A DNA stretch of 64,000 nucleotides, from contig GG745350.1 of NCBI GenBank assembly GCA_000151295.1, forward strand, positions 136,500 through 200,499, read 5' to 3'. This document shows positions 11,307 to 22,107 of the stretch, in pieces. Source of the stretch: Allomyces macrogynus ATCC 38327 (taxonomy: Eukaryota; Blastocladiomycota; Blastocladiomycetes; Blastocladiales; Blastocladiaceae). A program made the position numbers and the translations under genes. Numbering within the stretch: position 1 is the stretch's first letter; each line of letters starts with the position of its first letter. Under the pieces are notes generated by a model, which saw only the letters and a program-made list of their open reading frames with translations, did not search any database and was not told the DNA's origin.

Positions 11307-12599
11307 ATGGCCGACGCATCCGAGGTTCGCGCCATACCAGCTAAACTCCCTTGCACGCGCCGGTTCGATGTCTGTGTCTGATCACATCCCCTGTCACCAT
11401 GTGCGCCGATAGCCCGTCTTTAAATTTTCGGCCATCTCGTTTGGCCTCGGCATTTGCGTTGCCATTGACGTGAGCACCTTGACCACGGCCGTGACGCTCT
11501 ACCGCCGCGCCGGCAGGTCGATTTACTATATCTTGCTCGGCATCATTGCCGTCGCGCACATTCTCGACTTGGCCATTGGGTTCGCAGGCGACGCACACAC
11601 GAAGGATTCGGCTTTGCTCCAGGCGCTTGCGCTCCTGTTCGCGTGGGTCGGCGGGTGCGGGTTTGTGGGGCTCAACATGGCGCGGTACGGTTGTTTGACA
11701 ACGTGGGCGGTGCGCGACGACTGGCCGAAACTGACTATCATCACCCCATGACCAGTTTCCACTCGGTCGGGATGATCCAAATGCCGACGCTCACCAAGGC
11801 GCTGCTCGTGTTGACGGGCATCAGCATCTTGTTGTGCACGGCCAACAACGCCATGTTCGCCTACACGTTTATCACGTACGGCGCCAACGGCGAAGAACAG
11901 TTGCCGCTCGTCGACGTGCTCTTTTCCGGTGCGTCCACCACCGTCGCCGCTCCAAACAACCCTTATCTCTTCGAATACGTTTTCACGCAACTTGTCCACC
12001 CGGTAGCTTGGTCGGTTTACGACTCGCTCGTGAACCTTGGCATTTCGCTCGGGTTCATTGCCGTGTTGCGATCTATCGGCGGCAAGTCGGGCCACGAGCT
12101 GCGCAAAAACTTTCACGAATTGCTCGGCAACGTGCGGTGGGTGCTTGGTCTCGAATGCGCGCTCATGATTGCGGCCAATGTGATTGTACAAGCGGCCGAC
12201 TTTGACCCGCAATGGGGTACGTCTCTCTCCTTCTCACCTCCACCAATTTTCACTTCCTGACCGCGACGCACTCCCTCGACAGTCACCGTCTACATTGCCG
12301 AGTCAATCCGCATGCGGTTCTTCTGTTACTTTTTGCTTACGTTATCCAGGATGCTCAAAAAGAAAGTCAAGGCATCGTATGCGCAACCGATCGCGTCGCA
12401 CATGCACCTCGGCGGCGGCGGCGGGCCGTCGCACTTGCACGACGTGCCATTATCCGTGATCCATATTCACGGCGGCGCAGGGGAAAAGCAGCAGCCAAGT
12501 GGATTGCGCGGGACGACGGCGGTACCCGCAACGGGCACGACCAATTCGTCGTCAATGGGGGAGCTGCACACGTCGTCGGACCACGTGGGCGTGTTTTGA
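11307..12599 (+). CDS. Multi-pass (about seven-helix) membrane protein
   Basis: Exons 11307-11369, 11413-11684, 11756-12216 and 12283-12599 give 370 residues. A further in-frame intron of about 78 nt inside exon 3 (donor gtgcgtcc near 11931, acceptor ggtag near 12008) is likely and would shorten it to about 344. Hydrophobic segments are readable in order: KFSAISFGLGICVAI, IYYILLGIIAVAHILDLAIG, LLQALALLFAWVGGCGFVGL, TKALLVLTGISILLC, SLVNLGISLGFIAVL, LECALMIAANVIV and FFCYFLLTL. A long hydrophilic C-terminal tail follows, with Lys-rich start, His and Gly. The topology resembles a receptor-type seven-helix protein, but no GPCR signature is clear, so function is left open. Confidence 0.75.
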
Positions 12600-12744
12600 A
12601 TCGGGGGTGGAGAAGGAGTGTCCATAGAAGAAACCACGATACTTTGTTTTTTTGAACCGTTTGCGGGTACCGGTATCGCGCGCGGCTGACAGTTCCAGAC
12701 CCACCCCACAACCAAACTCGAACCAAAACTGTCGTCGGCATTCA

Positions 12745-13574
12745 TCAAAACAAGACCTCCCCGGCCCCACACGTCATACACTGCGCGACAAATCCCTCCT
12801 CCGGGTGGTACCCACGAACCAACGTGCCCGGACATGCCATCCCGTGCGCCATCTCCGCCTGATCCAACACATTGCGCGCCGTTTCGTACGAGATCCCAGC
12901 GGACACGCGCGCATGACACGCGCAGCACATGAGGTCGCTGCCCACCTGTATCATAGCGCGCGCATCGCACAAGAGGCACGGGAGCGATTCGCTCGACGCA
13001 GCAGCGGGGGAGGACGACGGGATTCCCAAACTGCTACTTCCGTCGTCAACGTCGAACTCCTTGCCGGTATCGAGTTCCGCACGGAACTCGGCCTCGAGGT
13101 CGGCCAAGTCGTCCGGGGACAAGAACGCGTGCTCGTCGGCAGCAAACGCGTGCCAGTACGCATCCACGACCGAGCGCAGTTCCTACATCGCAGCGAACGG
13201 CGTGCATCAGCTCCCTGCCCCATTTCGCGCACGATCGTGCAGCCAGACAAGACTATTCTCACCGCTTGCTGTGCCAACGCCGTCCCTGTCGCCACTTCGC
13301 GCGCGCGGTCTTGTAATGCTACACGAGCCGCACGCGCCTGGTCTCGCACGCGTTGGCGTGTCCGGTCGCGGTGCGCAGTGGTGGAGAGGGAGCCGGCGCC
13401 GCGCGCGAGGTGCCGCGCGTGGAATCGGGATGCGGGGGCTGGGGTTGGCGACGAGGACGTGGGTGGGCTCGAGTCGATGGACTTGGGCAGTATTGCAGCT
13501 GTTGGCATTGCGCTTGCTGGCGGCGGCACGGGGGAAGCAGGCGGGTGGAATGGCACGTTCGGCGATGTGGACAT
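12745..13574 (-). CDS. RPA-interacting protein (RPAIN-like)
   Basis: A likely homologue of RPAIN, the factor that carries replication protein A into the nucleus. Exons (reverse) 13574-13263 and 13182-12745 give 249 residues. The N-terminal part is low complexity, then a basic helix (HRDRTRQRVRDQARAARVAL) resembling the RPAIN N-terminal helix. The C-terminal part has the zinc-finger pattern of the family: CLLCDARAMIQVG, then MCCACHARVSAGISYE, a His-containing linker (AEMAHGMACPGTL), and the final CMTCGAG next to the C-terminus. Cys pairs and their spacing fit the RIP finger. The stop is about 145 bp from the stop of the convergent membrane-protein gene. Confidence 0.75.
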
Positions 13575-15262
13575 GATGAGTGGAAAAGGTTGCAGCAAGT
13601 CGCGGTGCAGAAGTATCAGCGGGAGTTGGTGGTTTGCAATCAGCTGCAGTTGCGAGGGCAGCAGCACACTCATGATTGTCTCGACGCAGGGCAAGCAAGC
13701 ACTCAAGAATGTGATGTGGACACAGCTTGCTGTCAAGTCATGACGCAAGGTCGCAGTTGCTGGCTCCTGCTGGCGTCAACCTCGCCAACGCGCTGAGCGC
13801 CATGAAGCCGAAGAGGCACGCACAATTACGCGAGATAGAATGCTGTGCCCGCACTCCCGAGCCTCCACCCAACCAATCGGGCGAGCTCAACGATTCCACG
13901 CTGCAAAGAATTCATGATGCGAGCACAGCAATGCACACGCACGTTTCTTATCTTTGTCCATCTGAGCAAGGAGCTGAATGATCTGGACGCATGCCCCTGA
14001 ATATGAATGGTTGGCGGGGTGACGCTTCCCAGGCTGTTACAGTAGCCACGTCTTTGTGGTTGACACTGACAGATCCAGAGACCTCCTATGTTCAAAGATA
14101 CAGTTGTGACACTTGTTGCACCCTGGCACGGCTCCCATGGCCATCAAGCTGATTTCTTGCGCTTGAGCGCCGAAGTTGTCATGGGTGACTGCTGCGTTTG
14201 TGATCGCCGTCTGGTCGATCCTTTGTGAGCCTTACCAGCCGCCAAAAATCCATCCCAGTTGTGCCATGCTCAATGGAAAAATGCAGCACAGCTTGAAAAG
14301 TCCAAGTCAATTTTGGAGCAAAACATCAAAAACAGATTTCGATTTGTCAGTTTCGTCCCACCATATCCTTCCTGAGATCCCTCTGCTGATGCTGACATGG
14401 AAGAAAATGCAGGATGCTTAGGGACTGAATGTGTCGCGAAGAAGGCGAGGGTGAGAAGGAGCTGTGCACGCAACAAGTCGACCCATTTGGCGTGGGTTGG
14501 TACCACTCTTCATCGCAGTTACTCCCTAGATTGTGATTGGATCCTCTCAACTGACATTGCGTGCACGCTTCTCCACTTTATGTTCAGGTGTCAGTCTCTA
14601 CTTCACGCTCACCAAGGAGCTGCTGAAATTATTGGAGCTGATTGTCGTGCCTCAGTCACAGGAAGTCATGTCCAATCTCACCAACCAGCAGAGTCGCAGC
14701 ACAGTTCAGTTTGGGTTGCTTCTGAAACGACCATGACGCCTGCGCTCATCAGCATTTTTGCACGCTTGACTAAGATCGACCCAATGAAACGGTCAGTGAG
14801 GCTGCCAATCATCGTTTGGCTTCCTTGTTGTGATTGCAAGCATGCTGCACACTTGACTGACTTGCTGTTGTCTGGTGTCCTTTTTCCGCTCAATAAATCT
14901 TGCTGCCCCGGAAAATTAGCCAGCCGATCTCCACCGCAAGCATGATATTTGCTCATTTAACAATTTTATCTTTGACAAAATTTCCTCGGACGAATATGTT
15001 GGTCTCTGTCGTTTTGCAGAAAGATCACAGATTCGTTGTCGTCGCAACTTTAAAGGAGGTCTAGATGATGATATGGTTGCGTTTGGCAGCTTCGCCACAT
15101 CCCCCTCTCAGACTTGCAACTCGATGCGCCAACCTTCCAAGCCAGTCTCCCTCCACCCTCCGTCTCTTCGTCCTTCCCAGTAACCCCTCCACAACCAGGA
15201 CCAGGACCAACTATCCCAACCCCCAACCGCTCCTTGGACCAACCATTCGCTCAATCAAAACC
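13575..15262. other. AT-richer gene-free island
   Basis: A 1.7 kb divergent gap between the RPAIN-like gene and KDSR. Up to about 15060 it is AT-richer with no sustained frame, resembling the 6960-8916 and 41016-43205 islands. It carries one copy of the dispersed motif (14466-14490). The last 200 bp before KDSR are pyrimidine-rich (many ccctcc/aacc runs) and look like its promoter and leader. Confidence 0.45.
14466..14490 (+). repeat. Dispersed island motif, copy in second island
   Basis: The segment ending caacaagtcgacccatttgg resembles gcatcaagtccacccagtgg in the third large island. The complement reads KWVDLL in one frame, against HWVDLM at 41275-41296 and 42278-42310. Confidence 0.35.
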
Positions 15263-16559
15263 ATGCTCGACCTCAAGAACAAGGTCAGCTCGCTTGTCCA
15301 CCCAACCGCTCCCCGCCATGACCACCAACACTGACCCGAATTCAACCGACACGACACGCAGCACGTTTTCATCACGGGCGGGTCCGCCGGTCTCGGGCTC
15401 GCGATCGCCAAGGTGGCCGTTGCGCGCGGCGCACACGTGTGCCTCATCGCGCGGCGGCAAGGTCCGCTCGATGCGGCCGTCGCCGACTTGAAAGTGCGCA
15501 CAATCCGGTTCCCCCACCACCACCCCCCCTCACCAACTCATTCCCCCGCCGAATTTTTTAGGCCGCTGCGCCCAACGCCGCGCAGCAAATCATTGCCGAG
15601 CCCGCCGACTGTGCCGTGACGAGCGACATGGAGCGCGCGTTCGCGAACGCCGTCACGCGCATCGGGCTCCCGCCGTTCCTCATCGTCGCCAATGCCGGCA
15701 CGGCCGTGCCCAAGGGGTTCCTCGACTTGACACCGCAGGACTTCCAGTGGCAGATGAACGTCAACTACATGTCGGCCGTGAACGCGTCGCACGTCGGGTT
15801 GCGCGCGATTCTCGAGGGCGCGCGCCGTGCTGGGACGACGGCCGAGGGCCGGATTGCGCTCGTGAGCAGTGTCGTTGGGCTGATTGGGGTACATGCCTCC
15901 CTGCTCGTATGCTGCCAGTTTGATTCCTCCCGCTCCTGACTCTGACGATTCGCGTCGTACCGCACGCGCCTAGTTTTCCGGGTATTCGGCCTACGGTCCG
16001 ACCAAAGCGGCCATCATCTCGCTCGGCCAGTGTCTGCGGCACGAAGTGCTCGGTGGGGCCGCACGCCACGTCAAGATCCACGTGTTTTTACCCGGCACCA
16101 TGGACACGCCCGGGTTTGAGCAAGAACAGAAAACCAAGCCGGAACTGACGAAACAGCTCGAAAAGGACGACCCGATCCTGTCGCCCGACGAGTGTGCCAA
16201 GCACTTCTTCAACGGGGTCGACAAGGGTCATTTCCAAATCACGACCACGTTTACGGGTGAACTGTTGCGATGTGCCGGCCGCATGCACGCACCGGCGAAT
16301 AATTTCTTGGATTATTTCAAGGCGTTGATGGCGTTGGTACGTTGGCTCTTCGGGTGGACTGGCGACAGCATGGGCTTGCGAAACTGACCGCGCGGTTTTT
16401 GTCGGGTGGTGGGGGTAGATTGGGCTCTTGTTTTGGCGGCGCACGGAACTCGACCCGTTTGCGGAAAAGTACCCAATGATCCCAGACAAGAGCGCGGCGG
16501 TTGCGGTCGCCGTGGACGAGGAACGCGCGCCCTTGGCCGAGGAGAACAAGGACAAGTGA
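15263..16559 (+). CDS. TSC10: 3-ketodihydrosphingosine reductase
   Basis: A short-chain dehydrogenase of the KDSR/TSC10 family, reducing 3-ketodihydrosphingosine to dihydrosphingosine with NADPH at the ER, the second step of sphingolipid synthesis. Exons 15263-15283, 15362-15493, 15562-15888, 15974-16336 and 16419-16559 give 327 residues, normal for the family. The first exon encodes only MLDLKNK and splices directly to the cofactor loop (HVFITGGSAGLGLAIA). The NAG motif reads IVANAGTAVPKGF. The catalytic Ser and Tyr-Lys lie in SSVVGLIG and YSAYGPTKAAI (Tyr about 167, Lys about 171). The region around MALIGLLFW could be a C-terminal membrane anchor. The stop is 200 bp from the convergent histone deacetylase gene. 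Confidence 0.92.
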
Positions 16560-16759
16560 AGAAAATACCTTGATCATCATGAGTGCAGACCTCTTCTCCC
16601 GTTTTCTTGGGTCAGTGGATTTGTGCACGACCAGATCCTGGCAGGTGCTCACCGACGCCCGTTTGACCCCCAGCGTCCCGACATTGCAAACCAGCGAGCA
16701 AACGCCAAAACTTGATTCCAATAACCCTTCACCCTACCCTACCTTCCCAACACTCCACC

Positions 16760-18751
16760 TCACGGCGCGTCCCCCACCGCCGCCGCCGCCGGTTCCCTTG
16801 CTCCTTCGTCCACGTCCATCCGCTCCTCGTCGTCGGCGCCGTCCTTGAAACTCGTATCGTACACGCGCCCCGCGACCCCCGCGTGATTCACTGCATCGTC
16901 GGCCATTTCCTGATCATGCACGCGCATTTCATCACGCACAGCCTGCGGGACACGCACGTCCGGGTCGGCGCTATCCCCGGCGGCCCGCGCAGGGTCTTCG
17001 CGGTCGGCGTCGTAGGGCACGGGTTGCATTTGCACGGACGGCGCGTGTTGCAGGTGCCGCAGGTTCTCATAGATGCGGGCTCTACGGAGGGGTGGAGCGG
17101 TCAGCATGATTGAGAAGAGACTCGAGGAGGAGAAGCGGTGCGGACGTACTTGACATTGTTCAGGTACTGCGGCGTGTTAAAGTTATCCATGTTGCTTGCG
17201 GGCACGTCGAGCGTGTACTCGGGGCCAAAGTACTCGTAGTAGTCGCAATACGGCAAGTCTACCCAAGGAACCGTCAGCATCCCATCCCCACAGTTTTGCG
17301 CTTGCTCCCAACCCCACGACACCACGTACTCTTATCCAACTGCACCCCCAACGCGACCGCCGTCTCATGCGTCCACGTCCGACACACGTTGCGGATCGTG
17401 TACCCGCCGCCGCCCAACAACATGACTGGCAATCCGATTTTCTTGACAAACGCCACACACTGGCCGTGCCCTTGCATACTCAGATTGAACCGGCCCAGCC
17501 GGTCGCCCGCGAGCGAGTCGGCACCGCACTGCAAGACAATCACTTCAGGCCGGTACCAGTCGACGACCGACTGAATGACGGGCTCAAACACCGACTGGTA
17601 GGTCGTGTCGTCGATCCCGTCGCGCAGCGGGAAGTTGAGCGCGTAGTATTTGCCGGCCGACGCGCCAATGTCCTAGACAGATCGCGCACAACGGAGCCGT
17701 CAGCACCACCAAAACGCACCAAACTGGGCGGGGAGAAACGCGGGACCGTACGCGCAAGTCGCCCGTGCCCGGGAAAAACTCGCCAAACTTGTGAAACGAG
17801 ACGGTCATGACGCGATCGGTCGTATAAAACGCTTCTTCGACGCCGTCGCCATGGTGCACATCAATGTCGATGTACAGTACGCGCTTGTGGTACCGCAGCA
17901 ATTCGAGAATGCCGAGCACAATGTCGTTCACGTAGCAAAAACCCGACGCCTCGGATTTCTTGGCGTGGTGCAGCCCGCCCGCCCAGTTGACGGCAATATC
18001 GCACCGGCCAAGGTTCAGGCGCGCGGCGCCCTCTATGGAAGGGGTTCGGTTGGTCGCGGAGGGTCGGGGAGGGTGGGGGGATGGGGGGTAGGAGGAGCGT
18101 ACCGAGCGACCCGCCCGTTGACAGCGAGCAGTAGTCGAAAAGGCCGTCGAAGACGGGACAGTCGTCGCCGACGTTGACTGAAAAAAAGAAAAATTTGGCG
18201 ACGTCCGGTCAGTCTGGCCACACCGCGCACCGTGCACCACAAGCGAACGTACACTTGGCCGCCTGCTTGGCATATGTCTTCATGTTATCCGGCGTGACGC
18301 GGTAGAGGAAATCAATGTACTCGTCGGCATGGAACCGCTTGATTTCCTCTTTTGTCGCGGGTTTCGGGCGCTACGGGCCGCACGAGTCTTTCACGTCAGT
18401 TGACGGACGCCTCCAGCAGCAGCAGCAACGCAGGCGCGTGGCGCGCTTAGCGTACGTAGATCTGCATGTTCTTGTAGAGCCCATAGTTCATAATGAGCGA
18501 GTGCGTCATGCGAATCCGGTGCGGCTTCATCGGGTGGCCCGGCGCATAGTGGTAGTTGCCGACGTCGGCTAGATTTCCGGGTAAGTGGGAGTGCGCGGCG
18601 GGGTCAGGTATGGCGGGGAAGTGGCATGGAGCTTGCACGGGACGGGCTTGCAGCGTAACGGCCAGCCGCCATCGGTCGAGCTGGTCGAGTTGGTCCAATT
18701 GGGTGGTCGGTGCATACGGTCGTAGAAATATGAAACGACGGGTTTCGACAT
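16760..18751 (-). CDS. RPD3: Class I histone deacetylase (RPD3/HDAC1-type)
   Basis: Zinc-dependent lysine deacetylase, normally the catalytic subunit of Sin3/Rpd3-type co-repressor complexes. Exons (reverse): 18751-18718, 18568-18456, 18370-18253, 18177-18103, 18032-17752, 17672-17330, 17258-17150 and 17081-16760, totalling 465 codons (464 residues). Class I landmarks are all present: [18 protein letters not shown], the active-site [20 protein letters not shown], the zinc ligands in [27 protein letters not shown] and [15 protein letters not shown]. The tail after [10 protein letters not shown] is acidic and Ala-rich. No catalytic residue is missing. A CAG run at about 18415-18425 is intronic. 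Confidence 0.96.
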
Positions 18752-19261
18752 GGTGACTGCAGTCAGTGGTCGCGGGGACGAGCGCGAACCGGGTGCAAGG
18801 CGGGTGGGTCGATGTCGGTCGGTGGTCGAAGTGGTCGCGACTGTGGTCGCCGTTCGCGGTGGTCGAGCACGTGCAACGGCGGTCGGCGACTTGCACCGCT
18901 CGGGATTCGAACTTGGTGCCTGCGATGGAGGCGCAACGCTGAGCGGGACTTGGTCAGGAAATCAGTGAAAAGCGAAAGAAAGATCAGCCAACGGCAATCT
19001 GTTTGTCTTGTCCAAAAGCACACACAGACCAAACCAAACCAAACCAAAATGCACCAAAACAAATCGACCCAATCAAGGCTCGTCGGACGGGCAGAACAGG
19101 CCGTGCGCCATCCCACAAAATAAAAAGAACACGAATAAAAAGGTGCCGGACCCGTCTCGTAGTCCGGCCGCCGTTCCCGTCCACGAATTCGCCCTTGGTA
19201 ACAGAACACGCGAGCACGACCCGGTCAGTCGGTCGGTCAGTCGCGGCGCGCCGACCACCAC
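18752..19261. other. Intergenic region upstream of HDAC
   Basis: About 510 bp between the HDAC start and the 3' end of the ERT1-like gene, both on the minus strand. It contains an A-rich patch (ccaaaccaaaccaaac near 19028-19045) and no credible frame. It should serve as HDAC promoter and ERT1-like terminator. Confidence 0.5.
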
Positions 19262-21420
19262 TCAGCTCAAAATCGGCAAGAACTAGAACCGGTGGAGAGA
19301 GAGTGAGACGTGAGCCAGTGCACAGCAATGTGATGAGAGGCTGCAGGACCAGCACGTACATTGCCCACAATCGCGAGCGGAATATCAAAAATGTCCTTTT
19401 TGATAGTGAAGCAGAACGTGCACGGGATCGCGTGGCCCGCGGGCGAGAGCAGCGTGCACGTCGTGAGCACCGACGACTGCGCATTATCGAACGCGATCGC
19501 GGCAAACATTTCCCAGTAGGCCACGGCCGACTCGTTTTCCATGAGCTAGACAAGTGGGGCGATTCGAAATCAGTCGAGTATCGGGGCACCGCCAAGCAGG
19601 CAGGAAAAAAACCGCATACCTCGTAGATGTACGTCTTCTTGGAAAAGATCTGGTCCTTGGTCCACTGCGTCAAGAGACTAAACTCCTTGCCGACGAGCGC
19701 AATCTCGCCGGTGCGTCGCCACACGACGGTCGGCGTGCCCGAAAAGCTGATGAGCTTCTCGTACTCGAGCAACGTGCGCTGGAAACACTTTTCCATGAAG
19801 ACCAGGTCCTCTTCGGTCAGGTTCATGATGAGCGCAATAAACGACGGCCGGAACGCGAGCATCGCCTTGCAAATGCGCATAATGTCGTCCTTGCCCATTC
19901 TAAAAACGACGCCAATTCCACGCAATCAGTTCTTGAGCCCGACGCGAGGCGACAGAAGACACAGGAAACAAACGTACCGCGCCTTGACATAGCTCACGAG
20001 GTAATGAAACCCGTCCGTGTAATTATACGGCTGCGTGACCGCCGCGTACGCGGCCTGCGGCGAATACACGCGACGCACGGGCCCAATCGTCGGACTCGGG
20101 CCCAACAACTGCATCGCCTGCGACTGCCACGCGGCCATGCCCGGCTGCTGCCCGCCGGGCGCCGTCGGCTGCGCACCGGCCACTGCCGGCGACGCCTGTG
20201 CGACCGCCGCCATCGCCGCTTCCAGATTGTACGGCGCAGCGACCGCTTGCGCCTGCGGCTGGGCCGCAGACGTGGCGAGTGCCGCGGCATCGGGCGGGAT
20301 CATATCGGATAAGATGGCGAGTTCGAGGTTGACGGCCTCGGACGGGAAGCCGAACGGGAGGGACGCGGCGGGCATGGAGCCGGGTAGAGTGCCGGGCATC
20401 GCGCCGGGGTTGGTCGCTGCGAGTGCGGCGGCCGCGGCGGCGGCGGCTGCTGCGGCGGCAGCGGCATTCGGTTGTACGACGTTGATTGGGAGCGTCAGGA
20501 GCGGCTGCGTCGGGTCGAGCGCGATCGCCGGTTGGATACCGGCTTGTGCGGCGTCTGAGGAGGGTGGAGGAGGCGGGCGAGGGTCAGTGAGCGGACGGGG
20601 CGGTTCGCACGCACCAGCAAGCGGGGGCGGGGGAGCGTACTGGAAAAGACGTTGGGGTTGAGGACTAGTGGATCCGCAGCAGAGTCGTTAGTTTCCGGCC
20701 CCGTCCTGCTTCCAAGAACAAGAACAAACGCGGGTACGGGTACGTACGCTCCGTGGGCGTGTCTTGCAAGTACTTTGCCTTTTTGCGGACGCCGTCGGTG
20801 CAGGTGGCCTCAAGCTTGCGCTTGACGCAGCGGCCGCACGGTCGGGCTAGAGTACGTCAGAAAGACGGGCATCGCGTCAGTTGAGTCTGGTGCTGGACCC
20901 GTGGCAGACGCAAGAGTCACCAGAAATGTACCGTCATCGCACGTCAAATGTGCCTTCTGGCAATGGTTGCAAGCGCGCACGGCCTATGTCGTCGTTCGCG
21001 TTGCACCGCGGCGTCACCGTCATGCACCGTGCCGCGCGGTCAGTCGTCCTGCGTGAACCCAGTCGAGTCAAACAAGAAGGACAGGACAGGCACCTTTTTC
21101 CGCTTTTGAGCGGGCGTCGTCTTGCCCGATGGCGGCGCCGACGAGGTCGGGGTCGCAGCGGCCGTCGAGGAGGCGGTTGCGGTGGCGGTTGCGGGCGTCG
21201 TCGCGGGCGCCGGCGCGGCAGACGCGGCAGGAGCAGCAGCGCTTGCGCTCGGCGGCTCGGTGGCCGGGACGGGCGGCGCAGCGCTGGGCGGGGCAGACGG
21301 TATTGGCGGCAGGGCCGAGTTGACGGGCATCGGGACGAGCGGTAGCGGCACGCCGGCGGGCGTGGTCGGGGCGGACGGCGGTGGCGCGGCGGCGGCGCCG
21401 TTGGCGTTGACGTTGGACAT
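19262..21420 (-). CDS. Zn2Cys6 regulator with PAS-like domain (ERT1/RDS2/AcuK class)
   Basis: A fungal transcription factor of the class that activates gluconeogenesis genes on non-fermentable carbon. Exons (reverse): 21420-21094, 20983-20932, 20846-20748, 20664-20641, 20554-19978, 19899-19620, 19545-19360 and 19282-19262, totalling 522 codons (521 residues). After a Pro/Ala-rich arm ending in QKRKK, the zinc cluster spans an intron: [14 protein letters not shown] then [15 protein letters not shown], six Cys in family spacing. A poly-Ala block follows. The conserved C-terminal region reads [55 protein letters not shown] and [20 protein letters not shown]. The last exon adds only six residues. 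Assignment to the class is firm; the exact orthologue is not. Confidence 0.9.
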
Positions 21421-21600
21421 GATGGTGGGTAATTGGCGCTCGGTTCAGAGCGGCTTGACGAGCGACGGACACCAGGGCCCGTTGAACATAGGTGGTCACG
21501 TCGGCGTGCGCCGGCGAGTTGTGCGGAGGACGTGGAGGAGCCGGTGCGTGCGCGGCAGCAAGTGGCGTGGCGGTGGGGTCGGGTCGTCGTTGTGGTCGCT

Positions 21601-21635
<35 letters not shown>

Positions 21636-22107
21636 AGCAGCCGTGTCGTCAGTCGGCCGGTCAGTTGGAGCAGGTGGACCCGAGCAGCCGGCTGGAGAAG
21701 GGACAAAAACGGTGCGCGAGCCGAGCCGCGACTTGCGCGACTCGCGACACGAAGCAGGAACCCGTCGCCGTCCCTGCCGCAGCGAAAACGCCTCCGCAAT
21801 TTATGACGGCCAATGATGTCGCCGCACCCTCTATTTGATGGCCATTCTGCTTTCCTTTCACCCTGCCTCCTGCTCCGCCCCTCGCGCTCGGTCGCACCAT
21901 GCACCATGCCCGACGCCCTGCCACGATCGCTCGCGGTGCGGTGCCACTTGCATGCCAGCCAGCGCGCATGCGCATCGGCCGATACGCCAGCGTGCTTCTC
22001 CACCCGACCCATCGCCATCGTCGATGCCGCACGACGCGTCTCACGCCCAAGCGCAATCCATTTATATCGGCGCCGAAGGCGCGCGCGACGCGTCCCTCCA
22101 CGCCCCA
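21421..22107. other. Intergenic region with GTC microsatellite
   Basis: About 690 bp between the ERT1-like start and the MED17 stop. It includes a perfect trinucleotide repeat and otherwise no supported gene; overlapping open frames here are high-GC shadows. Confidence 0.5.
21601..21633 (+). repeat. (GTC)11 microsatellite
   Basis: Eleven perfect gtc units upstream of the ERT1-like gene, probably within its promoter or 5' UTR. A likely variable-length site. Confidence 0.95.

Noticed and set aside
10378..11412. 345-codon plus-strand open frame across the divergent promoter
   Set aside because: Overlaps the supported genes 8917-10547 and 11307-12599, has no family signal and reads as a GC shadow.
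18899..18914. T-loop-like gggattcgaactt
   Set aside because: Flanking bases do not form a T-stem or acceptor stem; it lies in an ordinary intergenic region.
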